From contig NZ_CP033365.1 of the NCBI RefSeq assembly GCF_013170825.1, positions 7,142,001-7,206,000 of the forward strand: a stretch of DNA of 64,000 bases, in the 5' to 3' direction. The stretch's first letter is position 1; each line of letters starts with the position of its first letter. This stretch comes from Mesorhizobium sp. NZP2298 (lineage in GTDB: Bacteria; Pseudomonadota; Alphaproteobacteria; Rhizobiales; Rhizobiaceae). A program made the position numbers and the translations under genes. Shown here piece by piece: positions 46,442-54,670 of the stretch. Under the pieces are notes generated by a model. The model did no database searches and was not told the DNA's origin. It was given only the letters and a program-made list of their open reading frames with translations.

Positions 46442-47002
46442 CTATCGCTTGTGTCTGCGCCGAAAAGCCTTGGCGCCCTTGCTGAGCGCCTTGGCGGCCT
46501 TGCCAGCGTCCTGCCAGCCCTTCAGCTTGATGGTCTTGCCCGTGCCCAGCACCGAGGACAAGAAGAACTGTTCGATCTCCTTGCGCAAGTCTTGCGGCAC
46601 ATGGTCAGCGGCCACGGGCCGGTCGGGGGCGTCCTCCTTGCGCGGGCAGAAGATATAGCGGTCGTTTCGGATTACGTTCCCGTGCGGGTCCTTCTGCTTC
46701 ACCCGCAGCGCACCGAGCAATTCGCATTCAATGACTATACCAGGTGCCGTTGCCGCCTGATGGATCACCATGCCGTCAAGCGGATCGCCGTCATCGCCGA
46801 GGGTGGATGGCACAAACCCCCAATCATAAGGGTATGTGTTGCCCACCGGCAGCGGTCGTGAATATTGGAAGACACCTGTTTTCGGCTCGTAAGCGAGCTT
46901 TGCCGCTGCTCCCCTTGGTGTTTCGATAACGACACGAAAGAAGTCCCGGGATCTCGTCGGAAGTTTCAGGAAGTTTGTCATAGCCCATGCATCCAAGACC
47001 AT
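46442..47002 (-). CDS. Inorganic pyrophosphatase, divergent family member
   Basis: 186 residues of the soluble type I PPase family, hydrolysing pyrophosphate to phosphate in the cytoplasm. The metal-binding core YPYDWGFVPSTLGDDGDPLD is intact and further Asp residues (KDPHG, RNDRYIF) lie at expected places. A basic Lys/Arg tail (SKGAKAFRRRHKR) is unusual. It differs enough from the usual rhizobial ppa to be a second paralog. The start could be 47002 or 46981. Confidence 0.85.
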   Translation of the reverse strand: MVLDAWAMTNFLKLPTRSRDFFRVVIETPRGAAAKLAYEPKTGVFQYSRPLPVGNTYPYDWGFVPSTLGDDGDPLDGMVIHQAATAPGIVIECELLGALRVKQKDPHGNVIRNDRYIFCPRKEDAPDRPVAADHVPQDLRKEIEQFFLSSVLGTGKTIKLKGWQDAGKAAKALSKGAKAFRRRHKR

Positions 47003-47111
47003 TGTCGCAGTAGCACGCGCGAAGAGGCAAAAGGTTCCCTTTTCCGCGAGGCCACGAGTGGAACCTGCTTTGGATGCAATTGTTCAACAGTGTAGCGAAA
47101 GGGAGAGTTTG

Positions 47112-47333
47112 ATGGCTAAGATTTCGCCGCATGCGCTGAAGGGTGTCGGCTACGTGATTTCGACGATGAGCGTCATATTGCTGGCAGTGGTCAGCTGGAA
47201 AAGTGCCTCGCAAGATCCGATGCTTGCCATATGCCTGTTCGCCGGTGCCGCCACATCGGTAATAGGCATGTGCTGCCGCTGGACTTCCTATGCGATTGAA
47301 AAGCGCCAGCAAAGTACGCAGCGGATGCCTTGA
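47112..47333 (+). CDS. Small two-helix membrane protein
   Basis: 73 residues from the ATG at 47112, preceded by GGGAGAG. Two hydrophobic segments (GYVISTMSVILLAVVSW and PMLAICLFAGAATSVIGMCC) with a short charged tail. Family not recognised. It is divergent from the pyrophosphatase gene across 109 bases. Confidence 0.6.
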   Translation: MAKISPHALKGVGYVISTMSVILLAVVSWKSASQDPMLAICLFAGAATSVIGMCCRWTSYAIEKRQQSTQRMP

Positions 47334-47347
47334 GTCCTCGGGGCCCG

Positions 47348-47629
47348 TCACTCGATCTCAATGGCTCCACGCGCTCCTTTTCGGGCCTTTGCCACGACGA
47401 CAGCCTTTGGTTCTAAAGTCCCCAACGACATCCGTTGCTCACGCAAACGCGCCGTCTTTGCTTCCCGGGCTTGCCGCTCGGCATCAAGCATCAGCTTGCT
47501 CACGCGGTCCGCTCTCTCAATCCTCTCGCGATCAACCTTTCGTTTCAAGAAAGCCTCCTCTGGTCTGACGGCCAAAAGCGTGGACTCGAGAAATTGTTCC
47601 CGAAAAATAAAATTGCCTTTCGGTGTCAT
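47348..47629 (-). CDS. Charged helical hypothetical protein
   Basis: 93 residues, dominated by a Lys/Arg/Glu-rich helix (AFLKRKVDRERIERADRVSK), possibly a coiled coil. No ribosome site is convincing and no family is recognised, so it may not be a real gene. It is listed because nothing else explains this stretch. Confidence 0.4.
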   Translation of the reverse strand: MTPKGNFIFREQFLESTLLAVRPEEAFLKRKVDRERIERADRVSKLMLDAERQAREAKTARLREQRMSLGTLEPKAVVVAKARKGARGAIEIE

Positions 47630-47690
47630 TTGTTATTGCGGCGTTGCAGCTCGAGATGCGGCCTGCACGCCTTGGATACGAGGACCGAAA

Positions 47691-47858
47691 ATGGCTGTTT
47701 TGCACGCGCGCGGTGTCGAGCTGGTCTGTGAGCTGTTGAGCGCAGCCGATCACCTGGAGAAGATAAATCCGGAGGAAGTCAGGGAGTTGTTGCGCGAAAC
47801 CGCCACGGTCCTCGGCGACCTGCTGAAACGCGACAAGCCGGCGCCGCCGCCGGAATGA
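47691..47858 (+). CDS. Small helical hypothetical protein
   Basis: 55 residues from an ATG preceded by GAGGACCGAAA. It is acidic and helical (ELLSAADHLEKINPEEVREL) with a Pro-rich tail. A terminator-like hairpin begins at its stop codon, supporting a real transcript. Function unknown. Confidence 0.55.
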   Translation: MAVLHARGVELVCELLSAADHLEKINPEEVRELLRETATVLGDLLKRDKPAPPPE

Positions 47859-47893
47859 AAAAGCCGCCCACCGGAGCCGGCGGGCTTTTTCAT
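47857..47893 (+). terminator. Terminator-like hairpin
   Basis: AAAAAGCC-GCC pairs with GGC-GGGCTTTTT around a short CACCGGAGCC loop, with one bulge. The 3' T run supports rho-independent termination of the small rightward gene ending at 47858. Confidence 0.7.
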
Positions 47894-47950
47894 GACAAGC
47901 GCTTTCGAGAGCGTGCCGGTCCGGCAGGATCGGCACGGGATTGGTCAGGC

Positions 47951-48712
47951 TTAAACCTGGCCGAGGCGCATCTGCTTCTTGAGCAGGAACCGGGCAAGGT
48001 TGTTGATATTCCGCGGCGCCACCTTCTTGGGAAGATGGGCCAGCAGGCCCTTGGACTTGGCGTCGCTCCGGAACCGCTCGGCCCACTCTTCGGTGCAGCT
48101 GTCCCGCTGCAATCGCAAATTCGTCCTGAACTCGCAGTTCGGGACTTCAATCGACAACTGCCGGGCCACCGACGCGACGTAGGGACGAGGGTCGTCCAAC
48201 AGATCTTCATAGAACAAATGGTCGTAAGGCAGGTCGGCCATGCGCAGATAAGCCTCCCAGAAAGCATAGCTCTGCCCGATCAGGAAATAGGCCTGGCAGA
48301 TTCCGGCAAAGTCGTATTGCGGAACCCGATCCTCGCCGCCCATCGTGCTTCTCCAACGACCCGACGCCTTCGCCCGACAATAGGAGATGGCTTGGCGAAG
48401 GCGGTCCCGCCGCTCCAGAAAGACCACACCCATGGCATGGCGCCGGACGCATTCGGCAAGGAAGTCGGCGTCATATTTCGCTTGCGACCAGTGAAGGTGG
48501 CGTGGAAACAGCTTGACGGCGAACCTGCCATTTTCGGTCCCGCCACGATCGATGACGGCGGACAGGAGTTCGTCGAAGGATTTCGGCCTGAGGCCCAACG
48601 TGTCCGTATCGAGCCATTCGGCCGACCGGCCCAGTATTCCCGTGCTGTTCGCCAGACTGCCGAGCCATTCGGAGCCACTGCGGGCTTCGGTCAGTATCGC
48701 CACGCCTTTCAT
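47951..48712 (-). CDS. Stf0-type sulfotransferase
   Basis: 253 residues resembling the Stf0/LpsS family of bacterial carbohydrate sulfotransferases. The N-terminal phosphosulfate-binding loop reads ILTEARSGSEWL, followed by GRFAVKLFPRHL, VFLERRDRLRQAISY (3'-phosphate site) and YEDLLDDPRPYVASVA. It would transfer sulfate from PAPS to a sugar such as trehalose or LPS; LpsS of S. meliloti is a family precedent. The start ATG follows the upstream 300-bp spacer. Confidence 0.85.
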   Translation of the reverse strand: MKGVAILTEARSGSEWLGSLANSTGILGRSAEWLDTDTLGLRPKSFDELLSAVIDRGGTENGRFAVKLFPRHLHWSQAKYDADFLAECVRRHAMGVVFLERRDRLRQAISYCRAKASGRWRSTMGGEDRVPQYDFAGICQAYFLIGQSYAFWEAYLRMADLPYDHLFYEDLLDDPRPYVASVARQLSIEVPNCEFRTNLRLQRDSCTEEWAERFRSDAKSKGLLAHLPKKVAPRNINNLARFLLKKQMRLGQV

Positions 48713-49012
48713 GCGTGCGGATTGCCTCTGGCCTGTGGATCTGTGGTCACAATTGTAGAATACGATTCTTTTCGGTAGCCGTCTGGCATAGTCACAATCC
48801 CCAGTAAGCAGCGCCCAACGGGTAACGGCTGGTATGGTTCCACCGATTCCTAGATTGAGCTAAAATACGTGGCTGGGCCCATAACGGTCGTTTGATCGGT
48901 GCCCTGGGACACCGATTTGCAAAACGCATACATTGGCCCTGCACGTTTTGTGCACCCTGTCGACACCGGCCACGCTGTTGGTGGCCGGCTTGCGTCAGTG
49001 AGAATCCAATCG
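48713..49012. other. 300-bp spacer upstream of sulfotransferase gene
   Basis: No gene is supported. It contains a small palindrome AGAAT-ACG-ATTCT about 45-60 bases before the sulfotransferase start, which could be an operator. Nothing else was recognised. Confidence 0.4.
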
Positions 49013-49333
49013 TTACCAGAGCCATACCCGCTCGCGCCAGCAACGGACGCGGCGACGACCATGACGCCAGTAACTGCGGCACACCCGTCTCCAGCCTCTA
49101 CGCCTTCCGCCATACCGGCGATGATGGCGGTAATGCCCGCGACGATGGGAGACCTGTTCCAGTCCGACCTCGTCATCGCCTTCGAAGACAGCCGGATCCG
49201 GCTTGTCCAGTTCATCGAGAATTCCGTTGCCTTGGGGAATACCGGCAACCGCCCGGCCAGGCCCGGCCACGCTCGCAAACGCCACGGCGCCCGCAACACC
49301 CAGCATTCCAGTGAGAAACAACCGACGTTCCAT
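49013..49333 (-). CDS. Tat-exported protein with Arg/Trp/His-rich tail
   Basis: 106 residues from the ATG at 49333, preceded by GGAGG. The N-terminus (MERRLFLTGMLGVAGAVAF) has a twin-arginine pair followed by LFL and a hydrophobic stretch, so Tat export is likely. The last ~45 residues are strikingly rich in Arg, His, Tyr and Trp (GHYRHHRRYGGRRRGWRR). The family is not recognised; nucleic-acid or polyanion binding is possible. Confidence 0.6.
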   Translation of the reverse strand: MERRLFLTGMLGVAGAVAFASVAGPGRAVAGIPQGNGILDELDKPDPAVFEGDDEVGLEQVSHRRGHYRHHRRYGGRRRGWRRVCRSYWRHGRRRVRCWRERVWLW

Positions 49334-49438
49334 CAAAAACCTCCAGAGTTGTTGACTATCGGCACCTCGTTCCCTCGCCCAAACAGGCTGCAGCGACATG
49401 TCGATTGGATTGAACGCGCGACTGCGCTTCTTGTTCCA

Positions 49439-49504
49439 TCATCCCCCTTCGCGCAGGGCGAAGTCGTGCAGCATCTTGGCGGAGGCGAGAGTGCGCGACG
49501 CCGG
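49439..49504 (-). pseudogene. Remnant of a LysR-family (GbpR-like) gene 3' end
   Basis: Read leftward, this 66-bp stretch encodes ASRTLASAKMLHDFALREGG followed by TGA. It matches the C-terminus of the intact gbpR at 57157 (NRVLSPAAKMLHDFILREVG). The body of the gene is missing: the autotransporter gene ends six bases upstream. It is best read as a scar of an ancestral or duplicated regulator. Confidence 0.7.
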
Positions 49505-49509
49505 CGCCC

Positions 49510-52500
49510 TCAGAATGTCACGCCGAGATCGACCTTGGCGCCCTGGTCGACGCCGCCGCCGAACTGGCCAGTATAGGACAGGCCGAGCTTGGCGTTGGGG
49601 GCGAGCAGCAGGTCGAGACCGGCCTCGATGAGCGCGCTGTCCCTGCCGATCGGCACGCCAGCGATGGTGAAGCGATCGCCGCCTGCGAAAGTGACGGTCG
49701 ACAGCGGCTTGATATCGCCGAAGGCATGACGCCAGCCGAGCATGCCGCGCGCGGTGGCATTGACGCCGCCAAGCGCGAATTCGGTGGAACCGCGCAAGCC
49801 GAGCGTGGTGAAGGTGGCATCGGTGGTCGAACCGGCACTGGCCAGCGCCGCTGAGCCACCTTGTTCGGTAAACCCGTTTGTGTGGACGCTGACATAAGCA
49901 AGATTGGCGAAAGGCTCGAACTTGAATTGTCCGGCATCGGCCCTGTAGGCGAACTCCCCGAAGATTTGCGCGGTGCCAGCCTCATAATCGGCCGAGAGCG
50001 CGTCTGCAAAACCGTCGAAAGCTACCGAGCGCCTGGTCGAGATGCTGCTCCAACTGTAGGTGGCGCCGGTGCGGAAGGCGATTGCGCGCCAGTTGGTGCC
50101 GCCATAGAGACCGAGATGATAGTTGTCGCTCTTACCGGTCGAATTGCGACCGTCGGCACCGAAGCTCGAATGGCTGTAGCCGCCGAGCAGACCAACACGC
50201 CAGCCGCCGACCGACGTATCGGCGCCGGCCAGCAGGCCGCCAGTCGAGCGATCGAAAGCGGCGGCGTTGCCATCGGAGTCCATGCTGCCCCAGGACCCAA
50301 AAGCCTGGCCCCAGACGGCGAAACGATCGGTGTCGGCGGCGACCATTTCGGGACCGCCCTCGCCATAGGCCATGATCGGCAGGGCGGCCACGCCGCCATC
50401 GCCGAAGGCAGCGGATATGCGGTCGGTGGCGGCATCACGGACGAAATGGCCATCTTCCAGCAGCATGCCCTTGGCCGAGGCATGGATCTCACCCGACAAT
50501 TGGTCGAGGGCATCTTGAGCGGCAGCCGTGGCGGGCAGTTGAAGGATGGCGTCGTAGAGCGGATTGCCGCTGCCCAGGCTCTCGGCGCCGCCGCCGGTGG
50601 CCATCTGGTTGGCGGCCAGGCCAACCGAGGCAAAACTGATGTTATTGCGGTGCAGCCGCAGATAGACATTGTCCGCGTCGTAGCTGAGCGAAGGATCGAG
50701 GAAGGCAAAATTGCTGGTCACATCGGCGAAGGCACCGCTAACGCCGCCGGCCGCCGACAGGATCGTGTAGTCGGTCTGAGGACTGTAACTGCCCGCACCA
50801 GCCAGCACGCTGACCGTTCCGCCGTTGATCGTGGCCGACCCAGTCGCGTTGATACGGGAGGCTTGTCCGGCCGCATTCGCGCCGACCTGATAAGTCGAGC
50901 CGGTGTTGAAGGTGACGGCACCCACGCTCATCGTGCCGATGCCACCGCCAGCGCCGGATGCGAGCGTGCCAGTGAAGAGGCGGCCGGAGACCGTGACAGT
51001 GCCCGTGATCGTGCCGGTGCCGCCGAGCGCAGCCCCCGATGCAACCGCGACCTGGGTGTTGCTCAAGGCCCCTTCGATGAGCAGCGTTCCACCGGTCACC
51101 TTGGTGTTTCCGGTATAGGTATTGCTACCGCTCAAGGTAAGCGTGCCCGCGCCCGATTTTGTCAGCCCGACGACCGTCGGCACGAGAATCGCCGGAAGGC
51201 TGGCACTACCGGGACTGGCGATATAGATGCCGTTGCGGATGGCGCCACTAAAGGTGGTGTCCGTGGCCTGATCCACGGTGAGCAGGCTGGGAGCCCCCAT
51301 CGCGACCGTGCTGGTGATATCGCCTGCACCCGACAGCGAACCGACCGTCTGCGACGTGATGCCGAGGTCGAGAGTGGCGCCGCTTGCGACGAAAAGCGAT
51401 CCGGTTGGGGCGCCGAGCGTGCCGCCATCTCCAAGGAACAGCCTCCCCGCCTCGATATTGGTGCCGCCTTCATAAGTGTTGGCCCCGATCAGATACAGCT
51501 CGCCCGCGCCCTGTTTGGTCAGCGCCCCGACGCCGCCGAGCGGGGAGGATATCTCCACGTCATAACCGTTGCTGTCGATGAAGGCGCCTCCCGCCTTGAT
51601 CGTCACATCGCCGGCAGCGAAGTGGCCGAGCAGATCGGCGTCGGCAGTCGTGGCGCGCAAAATGCCGCCATCGAAATTGACCGTCGCGCCATCGAGACCT
51701 TTCCAGACGCCATTGGTTTCCAGTACCCCGCGTGCCCCGGCCGTGCCGTTCAGATTCAGCGTGCCACTGCCGGAGCTTGTGCGCACCATATCGACCGTGC
51801 CGACGCCGGTGCTGACCCTGCCACCATCTGCGACGGTAAGCGTGCCCGCGCCCTGATAGCCGAGGCGCAGATAATCCGTCGTCCACACTGACCCGATGCC
51901 GGTGACGAGCATCGTGCCATTGCTGCCGGCCACTTCGCCGATATAGCTGGTCAGGTTCGCGACCGTACCGCCATTTGCGATCGCCAGCGTGCCGCCATCG
52001 ACAGTGGTGAACGAAAACGCGCTGTTGCCGGTCAGGGTCAGCGTACCCGCACCATCCTTGATGAGCCACACGGCGCCTTCCCCAGCGCCCGTCATGAATC
52101 CGTCTGTGATCGCACCGCTGAAACTGGTGTTGGTCGCCTGATTGACCGTGAGCGGGCTTTGCCGGCCGCCATACACCGTAGTGGTAATGCTGCCGGCGCC
52201 GGACAGCGCGCCGACCGTCTGGTTGGTACCGGTAAGATCAAACGTGCCACCGCCGGCGATCGCAAGCGCACCAGTTGGTGCGCCAAGCGTGCCACCCAGG
52301 TCGACGTCGAACTTCAGCGTGCCCGCCGAGATCGTGGTTCCACCCGTGTACGTGTTGAACCCGGAAAGAACGAGCGTACCAAGGTCGGTCTTGTCGATGC
52401 CGCCACTGCCGGTGAGCACGGACGAAATGGTCGCCGTCATGCCTGCCCCGTCAGCAGTGCCGTCACCCACGCGGATCGGCGTGGCCGCCGCGGTGAAATT

Positions 52501-54327
52501 CAGCGCATCACCCGTTACCTTGTAGCCATCGACGAAGAACTGCATCCCGCCCTTCACATCGAGTGCGCCGCCGCCCGCGCTGACCGTGACCGTGCCCGGC
52601 GTGCCCTGGAAGATCAGCATGGTCGTGGGGTCGTATACGCCATTCGCACTGCCGCTCGCGTTGGTCCAGTTGGTTCCGGCAGAGCTCCACGTGCCCGTGC
52701 CGCCATTGACCATATTGTTGGCCGTGGTCTGGGCGCCGTTCCAGAAGCTGTGGGAGCCGGACGCGACCGCCCCGACCAGCAAGTTGACCTGATTGACCAC
52801 TGAAGTCTGCACGATCAGATCGCCGCCGGCATAACCGGTTGGCGTCGCGCCAACGATCATCCCATTGTCGGTCAGCGCCCCACCATAATCGAACAGGCGA
52901 TAGAGACCGTCGCCGAAACCGCCGGCGTCGCTGATGTTGAGCGTGCCGGCGAGCGTCAGGTTGCCGGCGACGTTGAACAGGCCCGTGTTGCCCGGTGCGC
53001 CGAGCGAGACATCGACGAGCGAGCCGCTGTTCAGCGCCAGCGACCCCATCGACAGGGTCTGGCCGGTGTGGCCCAGGACGATGCCGCCGGATGCCACGGA
53101 AACATCGCCGGCGATCGATCCGGCGCCGCCCAGGCTGCCTCCCGACGCAACCGCAACCGTGGACGTGCCCAACACAATGGGCCCCCACATGACATTGCCC
53201 AGGGATCCATCGACGAGCAGCGTGCCGCCCGTCACATTGGTGGTGCCGGTATAGGCGTTGTTGCCGCTCAGGGTGAGCATGCCGGCGCCGGACTTGGTCA
53301 GTCCGGTCATGGTGGTAACGCCATTGATTTCGTCGAAGTAGTCCGTGATGTCGCCACTGAAAGTGGTGTCAGTGGCTTGATCGACGGTGAGCAGGCCGGG
53401 GTTGAAATCCGAACGGGTGACGGTGCCCGCACCCGAAAGTGAGCCGACCGTCAGGGCCGTGGTATCAAAAAGCAGCGTGGCACCGCTGGCGATGTCGAGC
53501 TTTCCCGTTGGCGCACCGAGAGTGCCGTTGCCCTTGAGGTCCAGGGTGCCCGCTTCGATCCGGGTCCCGCCGATATAGGTGTTGGAACCCGAAAGTGTCA
53601 GCGTGCTCAATCCGCGTTTGACCAGTTCGAGCGTGCCGCCACCGGCTCCGTCGGCGATCAACCCACCGAAAGAGGAATCTCCAAGGGCCGAACCATCGAT
53701 CGTCAGCACGGCATCCGCCGCGCCGCCGTTTACGATCTGCCCGCTGGGAATGTAATTCGTGATCCGCCCGACGGTCGTGCTGTAGCCGTTGAGGTTGAGG
53801 AGACCTCCTGCGGCCACTGCCTGACTGCCGAATTCCAAGTCGGTATTCACGGTCGTTGCGTTGGCGGCCCATATGTCGACGACGCCGTCTCCACCGAGCC
53901 TCAGCCAGGCGCCATCGATGGCGCCGGTGGCCATTGCGTTCACGGTGCCGTCGATGACCAGCGTCCCACCGGTAATGGCGTTGGCAACGTTCGCATTCAC
54001 GACGGCGTCGAAGGTCGGCAACTGCACGAGACCGCCGCTGACGGCGCCGGCAGCGTTCGCATTGAGGACGGCGCCATTGCGGAAGGTCGCCGCTACAGTG
54101 CCGCTGAATGTGTCGGCTGTGTCGGCATCCACTTCGCAACCATTGGTGGGACCGCCGTTGAAATCCGGGAAACCGCTGGTGTAGGGGGCCCCTCCCGGGT
54201 CACAAGGCTGTTGCGCATGGGCCGTCGAAGGCGCGCAGGCGATGGCGAGGAGCGCGAGGGTCGAGGTCGTGACCGACAGCCTGCCGAGCGAAATGGTCCT
54301 CGAACGATTGCCGCGCCCTGCCGCCAT
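49510..54327 (-). CDS. Autotransporter with PATR repeats and C-terminal beta-barrel
   Basis: About 1605 residues from the ATG at 54327 (GAGGGAG seven bases upstream); the frame stays open to 54492 without support. A signal peptide (VTTSTLALLAIACAPSTAHA) is followed by a passenger with at least six autotransporter-associated repeats (LTLSGSNTYIGGT, LTLSGNNAYTGTT, LVLSGFNTYTGGT, LTLTGNSAF, LYLIGANTYEGGT, LTLSGSNTYTGNT), predicting a beta-solenoid. The last ~270 residues are an autotransporter barrel (WGQAFGSWGSMDSDGN onward) ending in Phe (LGVTF), as outer-membrane proteins do. It is likely surface displayed, perhaps for adhesion or aggregation. A kinase-regulator pair lies upstream. Confidence 0.92.
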   Translation of the reverse strand: MAAGRGNRSRTISLGRLSVTTSTLALLAIACAPSTAHAQQPCDPGGAPYTSGFPDFNGGPTNGCEVDADTADTFSGTVAATFRNGAVLNANAAGAVSGGLVQLPTFDAVVNANVANAITGGTLVIDGTVNAMATGAIDGAWLRLGGDGVVDIWAANATTVNTDLEFGSQAVAAGGLLNLNGYSTTVGRITNYIPSGQIVNGGAADAVLTIDGSALGDSSFGGLIADGAGGGTLELVKRGLSTLTLSGSNTYIGGTRIEAGTLDLKGNGTLGAPTGKLDIASGATLLFDTTALTVGSLSGAGTVTRSDFNPGLLTVDQATDTTFSGDITDYFDEINGVTTMTGLTKSGAGMLTLSGNNAYTGTTNVTGGTLLVDGSLGNVMWGPIVLGTSTVAVASGGSLGGAGSIAGDVSVASGGIVLGHTGQTLSMGSLALNSGSLVDVSLGAPGNTGLFNVAGNLTLAGTLNISDAGGFGDGLYRLFDYGGALTDNGMIVGATPTGYAGGDLIVQTSVVNQVNLLVGAVASGSHSFWNGAQTTANNMVNGGTGTWSSAGTNWTNASGSANGVYDPTTMLIFQGTPGTVTVSAGGGALDVKGGMQFFVDGYKVTGDALNFTAAATPIRVGDGTADGAGMTATISSVLTGSGGIDKTDLGTLVLSGFNTYTGGTTISAGTLKFDVDLGGTLGAPTGALAIAGGGTFDLTGTNQTVGALSGAGSITTTVYGGRQSPLTVNQATNTSFSGAITDGFMTGAGEGAVWLIKDGAGTLTLTGNSAFSFTTVDGGTLAIANGGTVANLTSYIGEVAGSNGTMLVTGIGSVWTTDYLRLGYQGAGTLTVADGGRVSTGVGTVDMVRTSSGSGTLNLNGTAGARGVLETNGVWKGLDGATVNFDGGILRATTADADLLGHFAAGDVTIKAGGAFIDSNGYDVEISSPLGGVGALTKQGAGELYLIGANTYEGGTNIEAGRLFLGDGGTLGAPTGSLFVASGATLDLGITSQTVGSLSGAGDITSTVAMGAPSLLTVDQATDTTFSGAIRNGIYIASPGSASLPAILVPTVVGLTKSGAGTLTLSGSNTYTGNTKVTGGTLLIEGALSNTQVAVASGAALGGTGTITGTVTVSGRLFTGTLASGAGGGIGTMSVGAVTFNTGSTYQVGANAAGQASRINATGSATINGGTVSVLAGAGSYSPQTDYTILSAAGGVSGAFADVTSNFAFLDPSLSYDADNVYLRLHRNNISFASVGLAANQMATGGGAESLGSGNPLYDAILQLPATAAAQDALDQLSGEIHASAKGMLLEDGHFVRDAATDRISAAFGDGGVAALPIMAYGEGGPEMVAADTDRFAVWGQAFGSWGSMDSDGNAAAFDRSTGGLLAGADTSVGGWRVGLLGGYSHSSFGADGRNSTGKSDNYHLGLYGGTNWRAIAFRTGATYSWSSISTRRSVAFDGFADALSADYEAGTAQIFGEFAYRADAGQFKFEPFANLAYVSVHTNGFTEQGGSAALASAGSTTDATFTTLGLRGSTEFALGGVNATARGMLGWRHAFGDIKPLSTVTFAGGDRFTIAGVPIGRDSALIEAGLDLLLAPNAKLGLSYTGQFGGGVDQGAKVDLGVTF

Positions 54328-54670
54328 TGCCATGCTCCCTCGCGGCAGCCGCCCGCGCGCCGACGCAAGGGAAGCGCGGGCATGCACCCTCCCCCGCGCC
54401 GCCACCGGCGGCACCGCGATTTCGTCGATTTGGTTCCGATCCCGAACGGGAGTCGTCGATGGTCTTTTCCGCCGGGGCGACTGACACATCAATCCCGCGT
54501 TCGAGGGGGTACCGGCAGAATATTATGGTAAATTCGACATTTCGCCCGGCGGCCACGCAACGCGCTTCCCGGCATTCCGGTCGGCCGTCGCCGTCACCAA
54601 GCGCGGCACCATTGTCTGAGCCAGACCCGCCGAGCGTTCGGCCCCCCGCTGACCCGCTTCGACGCAGCGA
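54328..54670. other. 343-bp leader between sensor kinase and autotransporter
   Basis: This is the upstream region of the autotransporter gene, lying after the kinase stop. No RNA or protein gene is supported. It presumably holds the autotransporter promoter, but I see no convincing -35/-10 pair or dyad. Confidence 0.4.

Noticed and set aside
49861..51891. 676-codon open frame on the plus strand
   Set aside because: It mirrors the repeat-rich autotransporter gene; its composition simply reflects the reverse complement of Gly/Thr/Ala repeats.
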